This document shows positions 45,369-53,345 of a DNA stretch of 64,000 nt, piece by piece. The notes under the pieces are model-generated. The model was not told where the DNA came from, ran no database searches, and was given only the letters and a program-made list of their open reading frames with translations. Location: positions 2,976,001 through 3,040,000 of the forward strand of contig NZ_CP094997.1 of NCBI RefSeq assembly GCF_022869785.1. The letters are read 5' to 3'. The position numbers were made by a program, and so were the translations under genes. This stretch comes from Dyadobacter chenwenxiniae (lineage in GTDB: Bacteria > Bacteroidota > Bacteroidia > Cytophagales > Spirosomataceae). Every line of letters starts with the position of its first letter. The stretch's first letter is position 1.

Positions 45369-45686
45369 CTATTCGTTTATTATAAAAAAGTCGGAATTAA
45401 CCAGTTGTATTTCGATGTCCCAGCTCGGAGGATCGACAAACACTCCCTTATGCATTCTCTTACCGTAAGAACCAAGGAATCCGCTGAATAGCAGCCTATC
45501 GCCCTTCACCTGAATATCAAAATGGTGACGCCTGCGCACAGATTCTCGTGGATTAACCAAGTGATCCTGCTGAGTCGGGACACCACGTAGGTTGACAATT
45601 GTATTTCCAAATACTTGCCGGGTGCTGTACTCAGCAGCTTCGAAACTGGTAATGTCGTTTACTGGAGACTGTGAATAATCAATCAT
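45369..45686 (-). CDS. Hypothetical protein, 105 aa
   Basis: Beta-rich with a basic centre (ESVRRRHHFDIQVKGDRLLF) and ending QLVNSDFFIINE. Overlaps the preceding 140-residue gene by 8 bp. Unrecognised. No signal peptide or membrane segment. Confidence 0.5.
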   Translation of the reverse strand: MIDYSQSPVNDITSFEAAEYSTRQVFGNTIVNLRGVPTQQDHLVNPRESVRRRHHFDIQVKGDRLLFSGFLGSYGKRMHKGVFVDPPSWDIEIQLVNSDFFIINE

Positions 45687-46101
45687 GGTGTGTATGCATT
45701 AATGGTTGAGAGCTCCGATATCTTTTAGCCGTGAACTTTAAAGCTGAAATGCACGTCACATCAACTCCGTCGTTAATTATGTTACATTTTACAACATCAG
45801 AGTCTGCTGCATTGGAAGATAGTTTAAACGGAGCCCATAACTCATGCCTTTTGCTGAGCCGTATCAGCAACTTTCCACTTACGAAAATATCATTGATTGC
45901 GATAGCCGGGATCACGACCGTTAATTCATTGGATACAGAATCAAAGGTTCCTATTCCGCTGAAAACCTTTGCATGATTTATCCATAGTTCGAAAGAGATG
46001 CCGCCGAAAGGCATGGCAAAGCCGTCGAACATTTTTAAGATGATCGTCTTGTCAGCTCCACGAAATGCCTTAATTTGGCTAAGGTGATTTGAATGGCTCA
46101 T
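45679..46101 (-). CDS. Hypothetical beta-sandwich-like protein, 140 aa
   Basis: Strand-rich: KAFRGADKTIILKMFDGFAM, ISFELWINHAKVF, ELTVVIPAIA and GKLLIRLSKRHELW. The pattern resembles small phage baseplate-type Ig or beta-sandwich domains, but no family can be named. It starts right at the HNH gene stop. Its position away from the tail genes leaves its role open. Confidence 0.5.
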   Translation of the reverse strand: MSHSNHLSQIKAFRGADKTIILKMFDGFAMPFGGISFELWINHAKVFSGIGTFDSVSNELTVVIPAIAINDIFVSGKLLIRLSKRHELWAPFKLSSNAADSDVVKCNIINDGVDVTCISALKFTAKRYRSSQPLMHTHHD

Positions 46102-46431
46102 TTAATGCTGATGAAGTGTAATTGTTCGATTTAGTTTATTCTTTTTCTTTGCCCGATTCCTGGCTTCCTCTGCGCTTTTGATCACATGGCACCGCTTGCA
46201 CAGGCTCTTCAAGTTCTTTGGATCAAACGCCTCTCCTCCTTCTTCCAGAGGGATGATATGATCGACTTCTTGTGCGGGTGTCAGTTTGGCCCTCTCGTAG
46301 CATTTCTGACACCAGGGGAAATCGATTAATTGTTGAACCCGTACGTGATTGCGCCAGAGCCTACAATTCCGAATTTTAAGGATCTCCGTCTTAGTCCTGG
46401 TAGCCAACGATGACTGTTGTTTTCGCCTCAC
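46102..46431 (-). CDS. HNH endonuclease
   Basis: 109 residues. Complete HNH motif: a Cys pair in PWCQKCYE, EVDHIIPLEEGG, then NLKSLCKRCHVIKSA with the second Cys pair and the last His. The C-terminal tail is basic. HNH proteins near the terminase of HK97-type phages assist the large subunit in cutting packaged DNA. A short cluster of unknowns lies between it and terS here. Overlaps the upstream gene by 41 bp. Confidence 0.9.
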   Translation of the reverse strand: MRRKQQSSLATRTKTEILKIRNCRLWRNHVRVQQLIDFPWCQKCYERAKLTPAQEVDHIIPLEEGGEAFDPKNLKSLCKRCHVIKSAEEARNRAKKKNKLNRTITLHQH

Positions 46432-46648
46432 GCGGCGATGCGTTTACTACTCGAAAATACGACGAAGAAAATGCCTGCTGATTGGGACCGTCTTTAATGG
46501 CCACCTCAATCGACAGGCATTCTTGCGATGGCCGATCCAGCGGAACGACCTCTAAAATCAAATGTTGGTTTGGATTTGCATTGATAATCGAGTTCATCAA
46601 TGTACTTTTCGCTCTAAAACTTTGCTTTCTCATCACTACCTCTCTCAC
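46391..46648 (-). CDS. Hypothetical protein, 85 aa
   Basis: Start either at 46648 or at ATG 46633 (MRKQSFRAKSTLMN). A beta segment (HLILEVVPLDR, LSIEVAIKDG) precedes a basic end. Between the replication gene and the HNH gene, overlapping the latter. No family recognised. Confidence 0.45.
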   Translation of the reverse strand: MREVVMRKQSFRAKSTLMNSIINANPNQHLILEVVPLDRPSQECLSIEVAIKDGPNQQAFSSSYFRVVNASPREAKTTVIVGYQD

Positions 46649-46751
46649 GTTTAAGCACTACCAAATATAAACAAAAGTTATTAAAAATACCAAATTATAG
46701 ATAATATCTATAATTATTTTCGATTCATTTATGGTTGGAAAGAGCTCCGGC

Positions 46752-48632
46752 TTACACGAAAGTATTTTTACTTACGTATGGTCGAACATCCTGATATTCC
46801 GGTTTTAAATCTCTGATATTTCCCTGAGATGCGTGATAGTATGATAGCTCCTCAGGGAATGTGTATGGGCTTATTTGACCCAATCCTGTTAGATAGTCGC
46901 CGCGCTGGCAAGCCTCAGTCCACGCCTCTTCGGGCAAGTCGGAATATTCAGAATACTTTTGGCGATATTTTGGTTGCTGTAATTTTAGCCTTGGGTCAAT
47001 GATCTCTTCTTCCTCCTTTCTGAATTCAAACAATGAAGTGTGACCGGCGACAATTGATTTCTCAATCATTTTGAGGGCCACCCTTTCGCTTTTCTTGCTC
47101 AATAAGTCGAGTTGGGCTTCCAAAGTGGAATTAGACGGCAATTTTCCCTTTTCAAGCAAATGAGAGTTCCACTTATCCCATTTGATCTTGAATGCCTCAG
47201 ACTGAAAGGGAAGTGGTAATTCGTCAGGCATTTGACCTTGGGAGTCTGCGGGAAATAGCCCATTCAAGTAGCGGCGGGTCACCGGAAATAGTTTCGCTTT
47301 TTCATCATCATAGAGTGGGCGAAGGTCGTTTCGCCCACCTGAAACAGCCTTACTTATCATCGCTATTGCGACCGCTGCGCTCTTTTCTTTGCCTAGTAAT
47401 TCAAGTTGCTCTGAATAGGCTATCTGTGTAAAAACTCTTCCTGATTGACTTAAATGGGCGATCCATTTAATCCATGCCTCAGCGAAATCGTGCGTATCAT
47501 ACGGTAAGTCCATCTTCGCAGGATTAAATTTCTCTGCTACTTTGAGCTCATCGTAAAATCCATTTTGGGCGTGATAAACTGAAATTATCTCAGGGAAATC
47601 AACTCTTTGACCGGTTAGGTATGGCATTGAGAATATTATGTTTTCGTATTGGCTTTTCCTACGCTCACGTTCAAGCATCACGTCTTCAGGCAACTCGTTA
47701 CTTGCATGATTTTGTGGATCTGCCGTCCTACTGAATTTTGCTAATTCCCACTCAGGAAGGTCGTAGACGTCCTCATGCTGCTTTATTATCGAGCGATTCA
47801 GCATTTCAACAGCGACAGGCGCCGCAACTTTCTTTAATCTATTAAGGATTCTCTTAGTCGCTAACTCTGTCAGTTCACCGCTCTTTTTGTTTTTTTCCGC
47901 CTTTTGTTGTCTCATAGAACAGAAGTCTTTCCATGAATCTTTGAACTCTTCATTCCTGAAAGGAAGGTCAATATCCATTGGATTAAAGGCGCTTATATTA
48001 GTAGTTTCTTTTGTCTTCTTTAATCTACTTTCCTTTACTTTACTTTCCTTTACTTTACTTTGTGTACTAATGTCGTCATTAACTACACTTAACTGAGGGT
48101 TATTGTCAACATTAACTCGCTCCGCTTCCGAATCTTCTTCATTTACTTCCCCTTCTATAGAGTCGTCAATTGTCGATTCATTGGAACTGGTGTCTAAAAT
48201 GCGGGTCGCTGACTGTGAGTTATTGTTTACATTAACTAGTGTTGAGCTTCCATTAGTGACAGCGTAGATAAGTTCAGATTTGCCTTTTCTGCGGGAACTT
48301 GCCAGCTTAAATCTAAGTTGAATTCCGTTGCTTGTTAGAATCTTATGTTCACGATATAGTTCCTCGTTGAAAAAGGCAAATTCAATTAGGCGGTCAACCA
48401 AATTATCAAGTTCGACACGATCAAACCCGGGTAGCTGCTTGGCTATCTTCATCTTCATCAGGGTATCCCACCTAATGTAATAGCCATTTTTATAGATAGC
48501 GCAAAGTAACTTGATCGCGACAAGCTCCCCAATAACTCCGAACTCACCGCTAATGGCTTCAATTTTCTCGTCATCAAAGAAATCAACGTCAAGCGGGAAA
48601 TAATCTAATCCTTCTTTAATAGGTCTCGCCAT
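46752..48632 (-). CDS. DUF4373 phage replication protein with three tandem C-terminal modules
   Basis: 626 residues. Residues 1-120 are a DUF4373 / Lin1244-like initiator domain (MARPIKEGLDYFPLDVDFF). A Ser/Asn/Glu-rich linker (120-210) contains the repeated KESKVKESK. Then three related helical modules start near 223 (DLPFRNEEFKDSWKDF), 374 (DLPYDTHDFAEAWIKW) and 472 (PLPFQSEAFKIKWDKW), each ending in an alanine-rich helix and a kS..gG-like turn. Phage initiators usually have one such C-terminal motif, thought to load the replicative helicase; three is unusual. Expected to start prophage replication. Confidence 0.75.
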   Translation of the reverse strand: MARPIKEGLDYFPLDVDFFDDEKIEAISGEFGVIGELVAIKLLCAIYKNGYYIRWDTLMKMKIAKQLPGFDRVELDNLVDRLIEFAFFNEELYREHKILTSNGIQLRFKLASSRRKGKSELIYAVTNGSSTLVNVNNNSQSATRILDTSSNESTIDDSIEGEVNEEDSEAERVNVDNNPQLSVVNDDISTQSKVKESKVKESRLKKTKETTNISAFNPMDIDLPFRNEEFKDSWKDFCSMRQQKAEKNKKSGELTELATKRILNRLKKVAAPVAVEMLNRSIIKQHEDVYDLPEWELAKFSRTADPQNHASNELPEDVMLERERRKSQYENIIFSMPYLTGQRVDFPEIISVYHAQNGFYDELKVAEKFNPAKMDLPYDTHDFAEAWIKWIAHLSQSGRVFTQIAYSEQLELLGKEKSAAVAIAMISKAVSGGRNDLRPLYDDEKAKLFPVTRRYLNGLFPADSQGQMPDELPLPFQSEAFKIKWDKWNSHLLEKGKLPSNSTLEAQLDLLSKKSERVALKMIEKSIVAGHTSLFEFRKEEEEIIDPRLKLQQPKYRQKYSEYSDLPEEAWTEACQRGDYLTGLGQISPYTFPEELSYYHASQGNIRDLKPEYQDVRPYVSKNTFV

Positions 48633-48728
48633 GATAATTAGTTGGCTAAAAAATGGAAATAATGCTAGTTTATTTGAATGCCGTGACCGAACGCAACATC
48701 AATGAGCATCTATTGTAAGGACGGTCGA

Positions 48729-49211
48729 TTAATTGCAGGTTAACAGATTCGCCCTATCGACAAAAGCAAGACTAATGTTACCAAGCAATTTGACAATTGC
48801 GCGGCGATCATTAGTCAACTCCTGCGTGAACTCCGGATTGTTGCATTGACCATAGTCTGTTAGGGGATAGCAATCGTAAACGATTTGAATAACATCAATT
48901 GCCTCGTAAACGATTTGAATAACATCAATTGTCTCGTTGATAACTAACGAGCCATTCCCCCAAAACCAAAAAGTGTTATCAGCTAATTCAAATGTTTCAT
49001 TTCCATTAAGCTGGGAAAAGATATCAAATAGACCCGTTTGTAATGCTGTAACGACATGCATTGAATGCTTGAATGCCGTCGGATTGTAGGCAAATGTTTC
49101 GTAAAAGGCGCAGAACATGTTGAGCGTGCGCTCTTGCAGTAACGGTATCCCAAACTGTTCATTGAATTTATCTCGAAAATGGTCAGGCATCCTGACAGTT
49201 AAAGTTTCCAT
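48729..49211 (-). CDS. Hypothetical protein with an internal 10-residue duplication, 160 aa
   Basis: Starts METLTVRMPDHFRDKFNEQF. Beta and helix mix with NGNETFELADNTFWFWGNG. Contains the duplicated TIDVIQIVYEA / AIDVIQIVYDC, from a 30-bp tandem DNA repeat. Family not recognised. Lies between the excisionase-like gene block and the replication gene, so probably early. Confidence 0.55.
   Translation of the reverse strand: METLTVRMPDHFRDKFNEQFGIPLLQERTLNMFCAFYETFAYNPTAFKHSMHVVTALQTGLFDIFSQLNGNETFELADNTFWFWGNGSLVINETIDVIQIVYEAIDVIQIVYDCYPLTDYGQCNNPEFTQELTNDRRAIVKLLGNISLAFVDRANLLTCN
48875..48930 (-). repeat. 30-bp tandem duplication inside a gene
   Basis: A 26-bp unit starting CGTAAACGATTTG at 48875 and again at 48905, each followed by a four-base G(C/T)CT link. 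Almost identical, so a recent in-frame duplication. Confidence 0.85.
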
Positions 49212-49226
49212 GCGTTTCGTTATTCC

Positions 49227-49484
49227 TTAATTGGTGAAATTGAATGGTTTTGATTGCTTACAGGGCAGGTATGAGGGTCGGGGATACGGAGACAGGATTT
49301 CAAGAATAGTCCAGGATAAGTCATCCATCAGCCATCCGTTGGCGTTAACCACTCTCGCCTCTCTTTCTTTGTTGTTATACCAGCGTTGAATAATTCGCCT
49401 TCTTTGACGATATGTTTTACCTTCAAAATTCGGGTGATGTGCCAGCGCTTCACGCTGATCCTCATCAAGCACAAATTTTTCCAT
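49227..49484 (-). CDS. Hypothetical basic protein, 85 aa
   Basis: EKFVLDEDQREALAHHPNF followed by KTYRQRRRIIQRWYNNKERE, a strongly basic helical segment suggesting nucleic acid contact. No known domain. Between an HTH gene (12 bp upstream) and the 160-residue gene (15 bp downstream). Confidence 0.5.
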   Translation of the reverse strand: MEKFVLDEDQREALAHHPNFEGKTYRQRRRIIQRWYNNKEREARVVNANGWLMDDLSWTILEILSPYPRPSYLPCKQSKPFNFTN

Positions 49485-49496
49485 GTGTAGATATGT

Positions 49497-49802
49497 TTAA
49501 AGTTGTTTAACTCTCTTGTTTGAAGCGCCTTTACTCTCTACTAAGCCCGCCTCGATGTAGGCATTAATCTCTGATTTCTTGAAGTAAATCGTCGAACCGC
49601 GTTTGTAATGCCGGATTTTACGGTTACGTGTATACGCATAGATGGTGGACGTCTTCAAACCTAGATATTCTGCGGCCGCGGCTACGGTCAAGAATTGGTT
49701 CTGGTCGGCGTCGTTTGGCATCTGTCCAGTTGGAATAGCGGTCGAAACGATGCGTTTCAATTCATCAATCCCTTCTTTCAGCTCATCTAAAATGTTGCTC
49801 AT
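49497..49802 (-). CDS. Helix-turn-helix excisionase-like protein
   Basis: 101 residues: coiled-coil N-terminus (DELKEGIDELKRIVSTA), then a MerR-like winged helix of the excisionase family at about 38-88 (FLTVAAAAEYLGLKTSTIYA, RKIRHYKRGSTIYFKKSEI). Such proteins bend DNA during prophage excision or act as early regulators. A second HTH protein of the same style lies at 52545, so which one is the true excisionase is unclear. Confidence 0.75.
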   Translation of the reverse strand: MSNILDELKEGIDELKRIVSTAIPTGQMPNDADQNQFLTVAAAAEYLGLKTSTIYAYTRNRKIRHYKRGSTIYFKKSEINAYIEAGLVESKGASNKRVKQL

Positions 49803-49879
49803 GGTACATAGTTTTTCTGTTACGGATTCGTGTACAATCCGTGATGTGATGATCTAAACGTTTATCAAAAGGCCTGAAA

Positions 49880-50596
49880 TTAGGCGGTAAGCGCAGCTGA
49901 CTTTTTATGCCATAGCGATCGCAAGTGATCCATTAAGGCAGGAAATGAATTAATAAATCCGGAATCAATAGAAAATGCAAGGTTTGCCTCCAATCGTTCC
50001 AGTTCTCGTAACTCGCTCTCGGTCCCTGTGTTGCGTATCCCGGTTTCATGTCGGCCAAATACAATGTGATTTAAAGCTTTGGCGAGTGCAGAAAAATCAA
50101 CATCGGGAAATTTGTATACCGCTTTTGAAAGACCCTTATACATTTGACCAGCCTCAATTCGATTAAAAACTAATTGATCTGTGAGCCAGACAACCGTTTT
50201 GCCATATAGCATTGGATTCAATTCCATCGCTATTAGTACCCAGATGTAAGGATTACACCAGACGGTTTTATTAGTTGATCTCCCGGACGCATGGTAACAA
50301 TTTAGCTCCTTCAGAGTCTTTATCATACCCTGTTTTTCAACCATTTCCATAAACTCAGAGAAGTCTGAATTTATGATACCAGTCTCCTTCAATACATAGT
50401 AGACCCTTTCAGAATTTTCTTTCTGGGAAATTATGTCTTGAACTTTCCCCTTCTCCCCCCATCCGTACAGCGCCCGAGCTTTCTGATACGCTTTTTCCAG
50501 GTCAGATAAATTTAGGCTCCCCGTTTTCGTTTCCTGTCTGATGGTTTCGCCAAATAAAACCCTGCTTTGGCTAATTAAGGTGACGCCTGTTTTCAT
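49880..50596 (-). CDS. KilA-N domain protein
   Basis: 238 residues. The KilA-N DNA-binding domain spans about residues 20-150: IRQETKTGSLNLSDLEKAYQ at its start and WCNPYIWVLIAMELNPMLYG, then VVWLTDQL near its end. The C-terminal 90 residues include a helical region. KilA-N proteins of temperate phages often act as antirepressors or early regulators. That role suits a phage whose CI-like protein lacks the self-cleavage dyad (inference). Confidence 0.82.
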   Translation of the reverse strand: MKTGVTLISQSRVLFGETIRQETKTGSLNLSDLEKAYQKARALYGWGEKGKVQDIISQKENSERVYYVLKETGIINSDFSEFMEMVEKQGMIKTLKELNCYHASGRSTNKTVWCNPYIWVLIAMELNPMLYGKTVVWLTDQLVFNRIEAGQMYKGLSKAVYKFPDVDFSALAKALNHIVFGRHETGIRNTGTESELRELERLEANLAFSIDSGFINSFPALMDHLRSLWHKKSAALTA

Positions 50597-50679
50597 ACCT
50601 TATTTTCCGTTTAATTTTGACATAACTTTCCCACTCCAGGTTTCCCCAGTTTTTAACTTTTCAATACATTCTCGATTAC

Positions 50680-51096
50680 TTATGCAGTGGCATCACTGTT
50701 GTTAATCCGCGAAGCGCGGATCCGCTCGACCTCTCTCGCCATCTCCTTGTAATTGCAATCGCCTAACTTTTCAATTGCTTCCCTACACAACTCACGAACG
50801 AGTTTTTCCTCTTCAAGCTCTTCTTCGGTATACGTATCAAGAGCCAATGCATCAATTGCACGGAACATCGCATACAATATTTCGTTTTTCGATATCCGCG
50901 CGTAATTGAATATTAGTGATCCAAGCGTTACGATTTCGGCTCGGCTTGGCCCTTTCGGCGATTCAACGAGAAAAACCCGGTCAATTAATTCCCAATGCTC
51001 TCTAAAAATTATGTAAGCCTGTAACACTTTTTCTGCGTCTTCGTCCTCCATACTTGAAGCCGATAAGACATAACTGGGGAGATCGTTTAGCATCAC
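50680..51096 (-). CDS. Hypothetical helical protein, 138 aa
   Basis: Acidic, entirely helical (YVLSASSMEDEDAEKVLQAY, EIVTLGSLIFNYARI, then EEELEEEKLVRELCREAIEK). No motif recognised. Second gene of the leftward early transcript, 30 bp after the Cro-like gene. May be an early regulator. Confidence 0.55.
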   Translation of the reverse strand: MMLNDLPSYVLSASSMEDEDAEKVLQAYIIFREHWELIDRVFLVESPKGPSRAEIVTLGSLIFNYARISKNEILYAMFRAIDALALDTYTEEELEEEKLVRELCREAIEKLGDCNYKEMAREVERIRASRINNSDATA

Positions 51097-51125
51097 AATT
51101 ACTGGTGTAACTCGTGTTAAAATAG

Positions 51126-51407
51126 TTAAGCTAAAATTAGAGACTGAAATTCTTCTAGTAGTTCGGTCTGCCTAACAATTGATTGAGCTTGGATATCCCT
51201 AAGCTCTTTAATAACGTCGTTCGAGACTTGTAAAAACTCCATCAAATCTTTATCGGATGGAACGACTTTTCCTGATTTCCAAGTAGACACCACTGCTCGC
51301 GATTTTGAAAAGCGCGTGTAGAAGAGGGTGTTCCCCCCGGGAAATTGATTAATCTTTGCAAACGCCTGGTCAATCATAGGCTTCAAAACAATTGCGCTAC
51401 CTTCCAT
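51126..51407 (-). CDS. Small early protein facing the repressor, Cro-like by position
   Basis: 93 residues from ATG 51407; the longer frame to 51587 would run over the repressor start. Contains SKSRAVVSTWKSGKVVPSDK, a plausible helix-turn-helix region of the Xre type, then LMEFLQVSNDVIKEL. It is the first leftward early gene, divergent from the CI-like gene across 129 bp. Probably Cro-like; the HTH is short, so this is an inference from context. Confidence 0.5.
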   Translation of the reverse strand: MEGSAIVLKPMIDQAFAKINQFPGGNTLFYTRFSKSRAVVSTWKSGKVVPSDKDLMEFLQVSNDVIKELRDIQAQSIVRQTELLEEFQSLILA

Positions 51408-51536
51408 ACATATATTTTTGTTTATATTTTTGTTAGTTTTACCGCTTAATGGATATACTGTAACTTTACGCAATCTTTGCAGTAGATTTACAGAAATTAT
51501 TGATTGATAACAAATATAAAACAATATATATTGTAT
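51408..51536. promoter_or_regulatory. Lysis-lysogeny control region
   Basis: 129 bp between divergent regulators. Holds a 14-bp perfect palindrome at 51521-51534, tandem TATATTTTTGTT-like repeats at 51411-51434 next to the leftward start, and a leftward -7 box TATATTTG (reverse complement at 51511-51518) with a TTG about 21 bp behind it. Consistent with opposed promoters under operator control. Confidence 0.55.
51521..51534. promoter_or_regulatory. Operator candidate, 14-bp perfect palindrome
   Basis: ACAATATATATTGT, 2 bp before the repressor start codon and next to the leftward -7 box. Symmetry and place suit a repressor dimer. Confidence 0.6.
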
Positions 51537-52505
51537 ATGCAAGAAAATCGGGAAAATATTACAGAAATTTCTGAAAGAATAAAACAAGTAATTGAATATC
51601 TACAACTTACCCCCAGCAGTTTTGCTTCTAACCTTGGCTACAAGCGTCCACAAAGTATTTATGATTATACGGCAGGAAAAGTTAAGCCAGGTTTTGAGTT
51701 CTTCAATTTATTCCTACAATCCGAATATGCTCCTGTAATCAATGTATCCTGGTTAATTTCCGGACAGGGTGAAATGCTGGTCGACAATGACGTATCGCGT
51801 TATTTAAAAGTCAATAACAATCTGGAACATCCAGTTTCAAATTTTCAAGCGATGAAACTAGAAGATCTGATACGCGAAAAAGGAAAATTGGAAGCTGAGA
51901 TTGCCAAATGGTCTGGAATGAATGCCGAGCAAGTCGGCGAACAATTAGATACCATAAAGCAGAATGCAGATGAATACGTTACTGAAAGCAAAAATTCTGG
52001 ATTATACCTTGAAAAGATCAAGACGTCAGAAAGTACTGTATTCCAGCATTTGGGCGACGAACGATATTTAATCATTATGCCGCTTATCAATCGCTACAAT
52101 CATGAAAACTACCATGGCTTTTGGATAAACGCTTCCGTTCTTGATTCTTTTCCAAAGCACGCGATAGCAATTGACACTATACACTTCGGTATTTACCGCT
52201 CGTTTGAGGTGCCAGATCAGACCATGGAAGATGAAACACGCGATTCCCTCGTCATGGGAGACATTGTTATTGCACGTAGGATAGAACGAAAATTTCAAGA
52301 GATGTGGCATTTTCCCTTGGGGCACATATATGTCATTCATTTCGTAAACGGGATCTGCATCAGACGGATTGAGTCTATTGATCATGATAATCAATCAATT
52401 CGATGCAAAGCTCTTAATCCGGCCGAGAATAACGTACCGGCCGAGATTCAACTTTCAACGGTTAGAGAAATATTCAAGGTGGAATACGTGACGCAAAAAA
52501 GGTGA
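51537..52505 (+). CDS. CI-like phage repressor with degenerate S24 domain
   Basis: 322 residues from ATG 51537. An N-terminal HTH (ISERIKQVIEYLQLTPSSFA, then NLGYKRPQSIYDY) recognises operators; residues 105-150 are a coiled linker; the C-terminal part (about 175-320) has the S24/LexA fold (FEVPDQTMEDETRDSLVMGD). The expected nucleophile Ser is Thr229 and the expected Lys of the ending VNGICIRRI is Arg276. So RecA-stimulated self-cleavage may be lost while dimerisation is kept. Maintains lysogeny. Confidence 0.82.
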   Translation: MQENRENITEISERIKQVIEYLQLTPSSFASNLGYKRPQSIYDYTAGKVKPGFEFFNLFLQSEYAPVINVSWLISGQGEMLVDNDVSRYLKVNNNLEHPVSNFQAMKLEDLIREKGKLEAEIAKWSGMNAEQVGEQLDTIKQNADEYVTESKNSGLYLEKIKTSESTVFQHLGDERYLIIMPLINRYNHENYHGFWINASVLDSFPKHAIAIDTIHFGIYRSFEVPDQTMEDETRDSLVMGDIVIARRIERKFQEMWHFPLGHIYVIHFVNGICIRRIESIDHDNQSIRCKALNPAENNVPAEIQLSTVREIFKVEYVTQKR

Positions 52506-52544
52506 ACGGCTGCCGCCCGCCGTCGGACACGTCTTTCATTCCGT

Positions 52545-52865
52545 TCATTTCCCTTTAGTATACATTACCCGTTTTTCTGTTTTAATAGAGCGCCCAGCCT
52601 CCATATATGCCACCAGGTCGCTGACCTTAAAAAAGATCTTTCCTAGGCATTTAATGTATCCGATTTCATCTTTCTTTCGATGCAATGCGTTTGGTGGTAC
52701 GTTAAGAAGGTTCGCGGCGTCTTTGGCTAACACGTATTCAAGTAAGGGATCGAAACGCATTTTTTCTTTTTCAAGACTTTCTAATATCCTGTATACAACG
52801 CTGTCTTCTACCCGCTCAAGTTCCTGTTTTAGTTTGCCTAACAGTATTTCATAGGGATTTTCCAT
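52545..52865 (-). CDS. HTH excisionase-like DNA-binding protein, 106 aa
   Basis: A helical N-terminus (ILLGKLKQELERVEDSVVYR) followed by a winged helix of the excisionase type at about 48-95 (VLAKDAANLLNVPPNALHRK, IKCLGKIFFKVSDLVAYMEA). Converges on the repressor gene with a 39-bp gap. The right end of the prophage is close to int after circularisation, so this one could be the excisionase. Confidence 0.72.
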   Translation of the reverse strand: MENPYEILLGKLKQELERVEDSVVYRILESLEKEKMRFDPLLEYVLAKDAANLLNVPPNALHRKKDEIGYIKCLGKIFFKVSDLVAYMEAGRSIKTEKRVMYTKGK

Positions 52866-52935
52866 AGATATGGTTGCTTATTGGTACGACCTTCATATAA
52901 GCTGTAAAAATTCAATATTCCAATAAATTAACAAG

Positions 52936-53238
52936 ATGTCAAAGCAATCTGATCGAGTACACGAGCTAATCTGCCAGGTGGCAGCGATCCTCATTGAGGC
53001 GGACATGGACAACATGGAATCCTTTCAGACTCCTCAGACCATTTATCTCCTAATGGATAAGGATGATAATGCAAAATTGAAACGGCTTCGGGGCTGCCAT
53101 CAAAGATCCTTTGGAAGTTTGCAAAAAATGAGAGTGCTGGCAATCTTGGGCACCTGTCGGATGAAATTGGTAACATCCGTTCAGCATGCCCAGATAGAAA
53201 TGTTACAACTGAATGGAGAGTCCATTTTCACCGCTTAA
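52936..53238 (+). CDS. Hypothetical protein, 100 aa
   Basis: Helical start MSKQSDRVHELICQVAAIL, then IYLLMDKDDNAKLKRLRGC and a mixed end. Not recognised. It lies between a leftward regulator and a large cargo gene, and the frame could be fortuitous in its second half. Confidence 0.4.
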   Translation: MSKQSDRVHELICQVAAILIEADMDNMESFQTPQTIYLLMDKDDNAKLKRLRGCHQRSFGSLQKMRVLAILGTCRMKLVTSVQHAQIEMLQLNGESIFTA

Positions 53239-53345
53239 TAAACTATGTTTCTGGAAATCATTGAATTTGAGTATGCTGCCCCTATCGTGTCTCTTTGATT
53301 ATCGAATATTTCGTATCAACCTGTATATCCTTAAAGCAGCTCACC

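Noticed and set aside
47995..48065. Short CTTTACTTT repeats
   Set aside because: They encode the KESKVKESK linker of the replication protein; simple low-complexity slippage.
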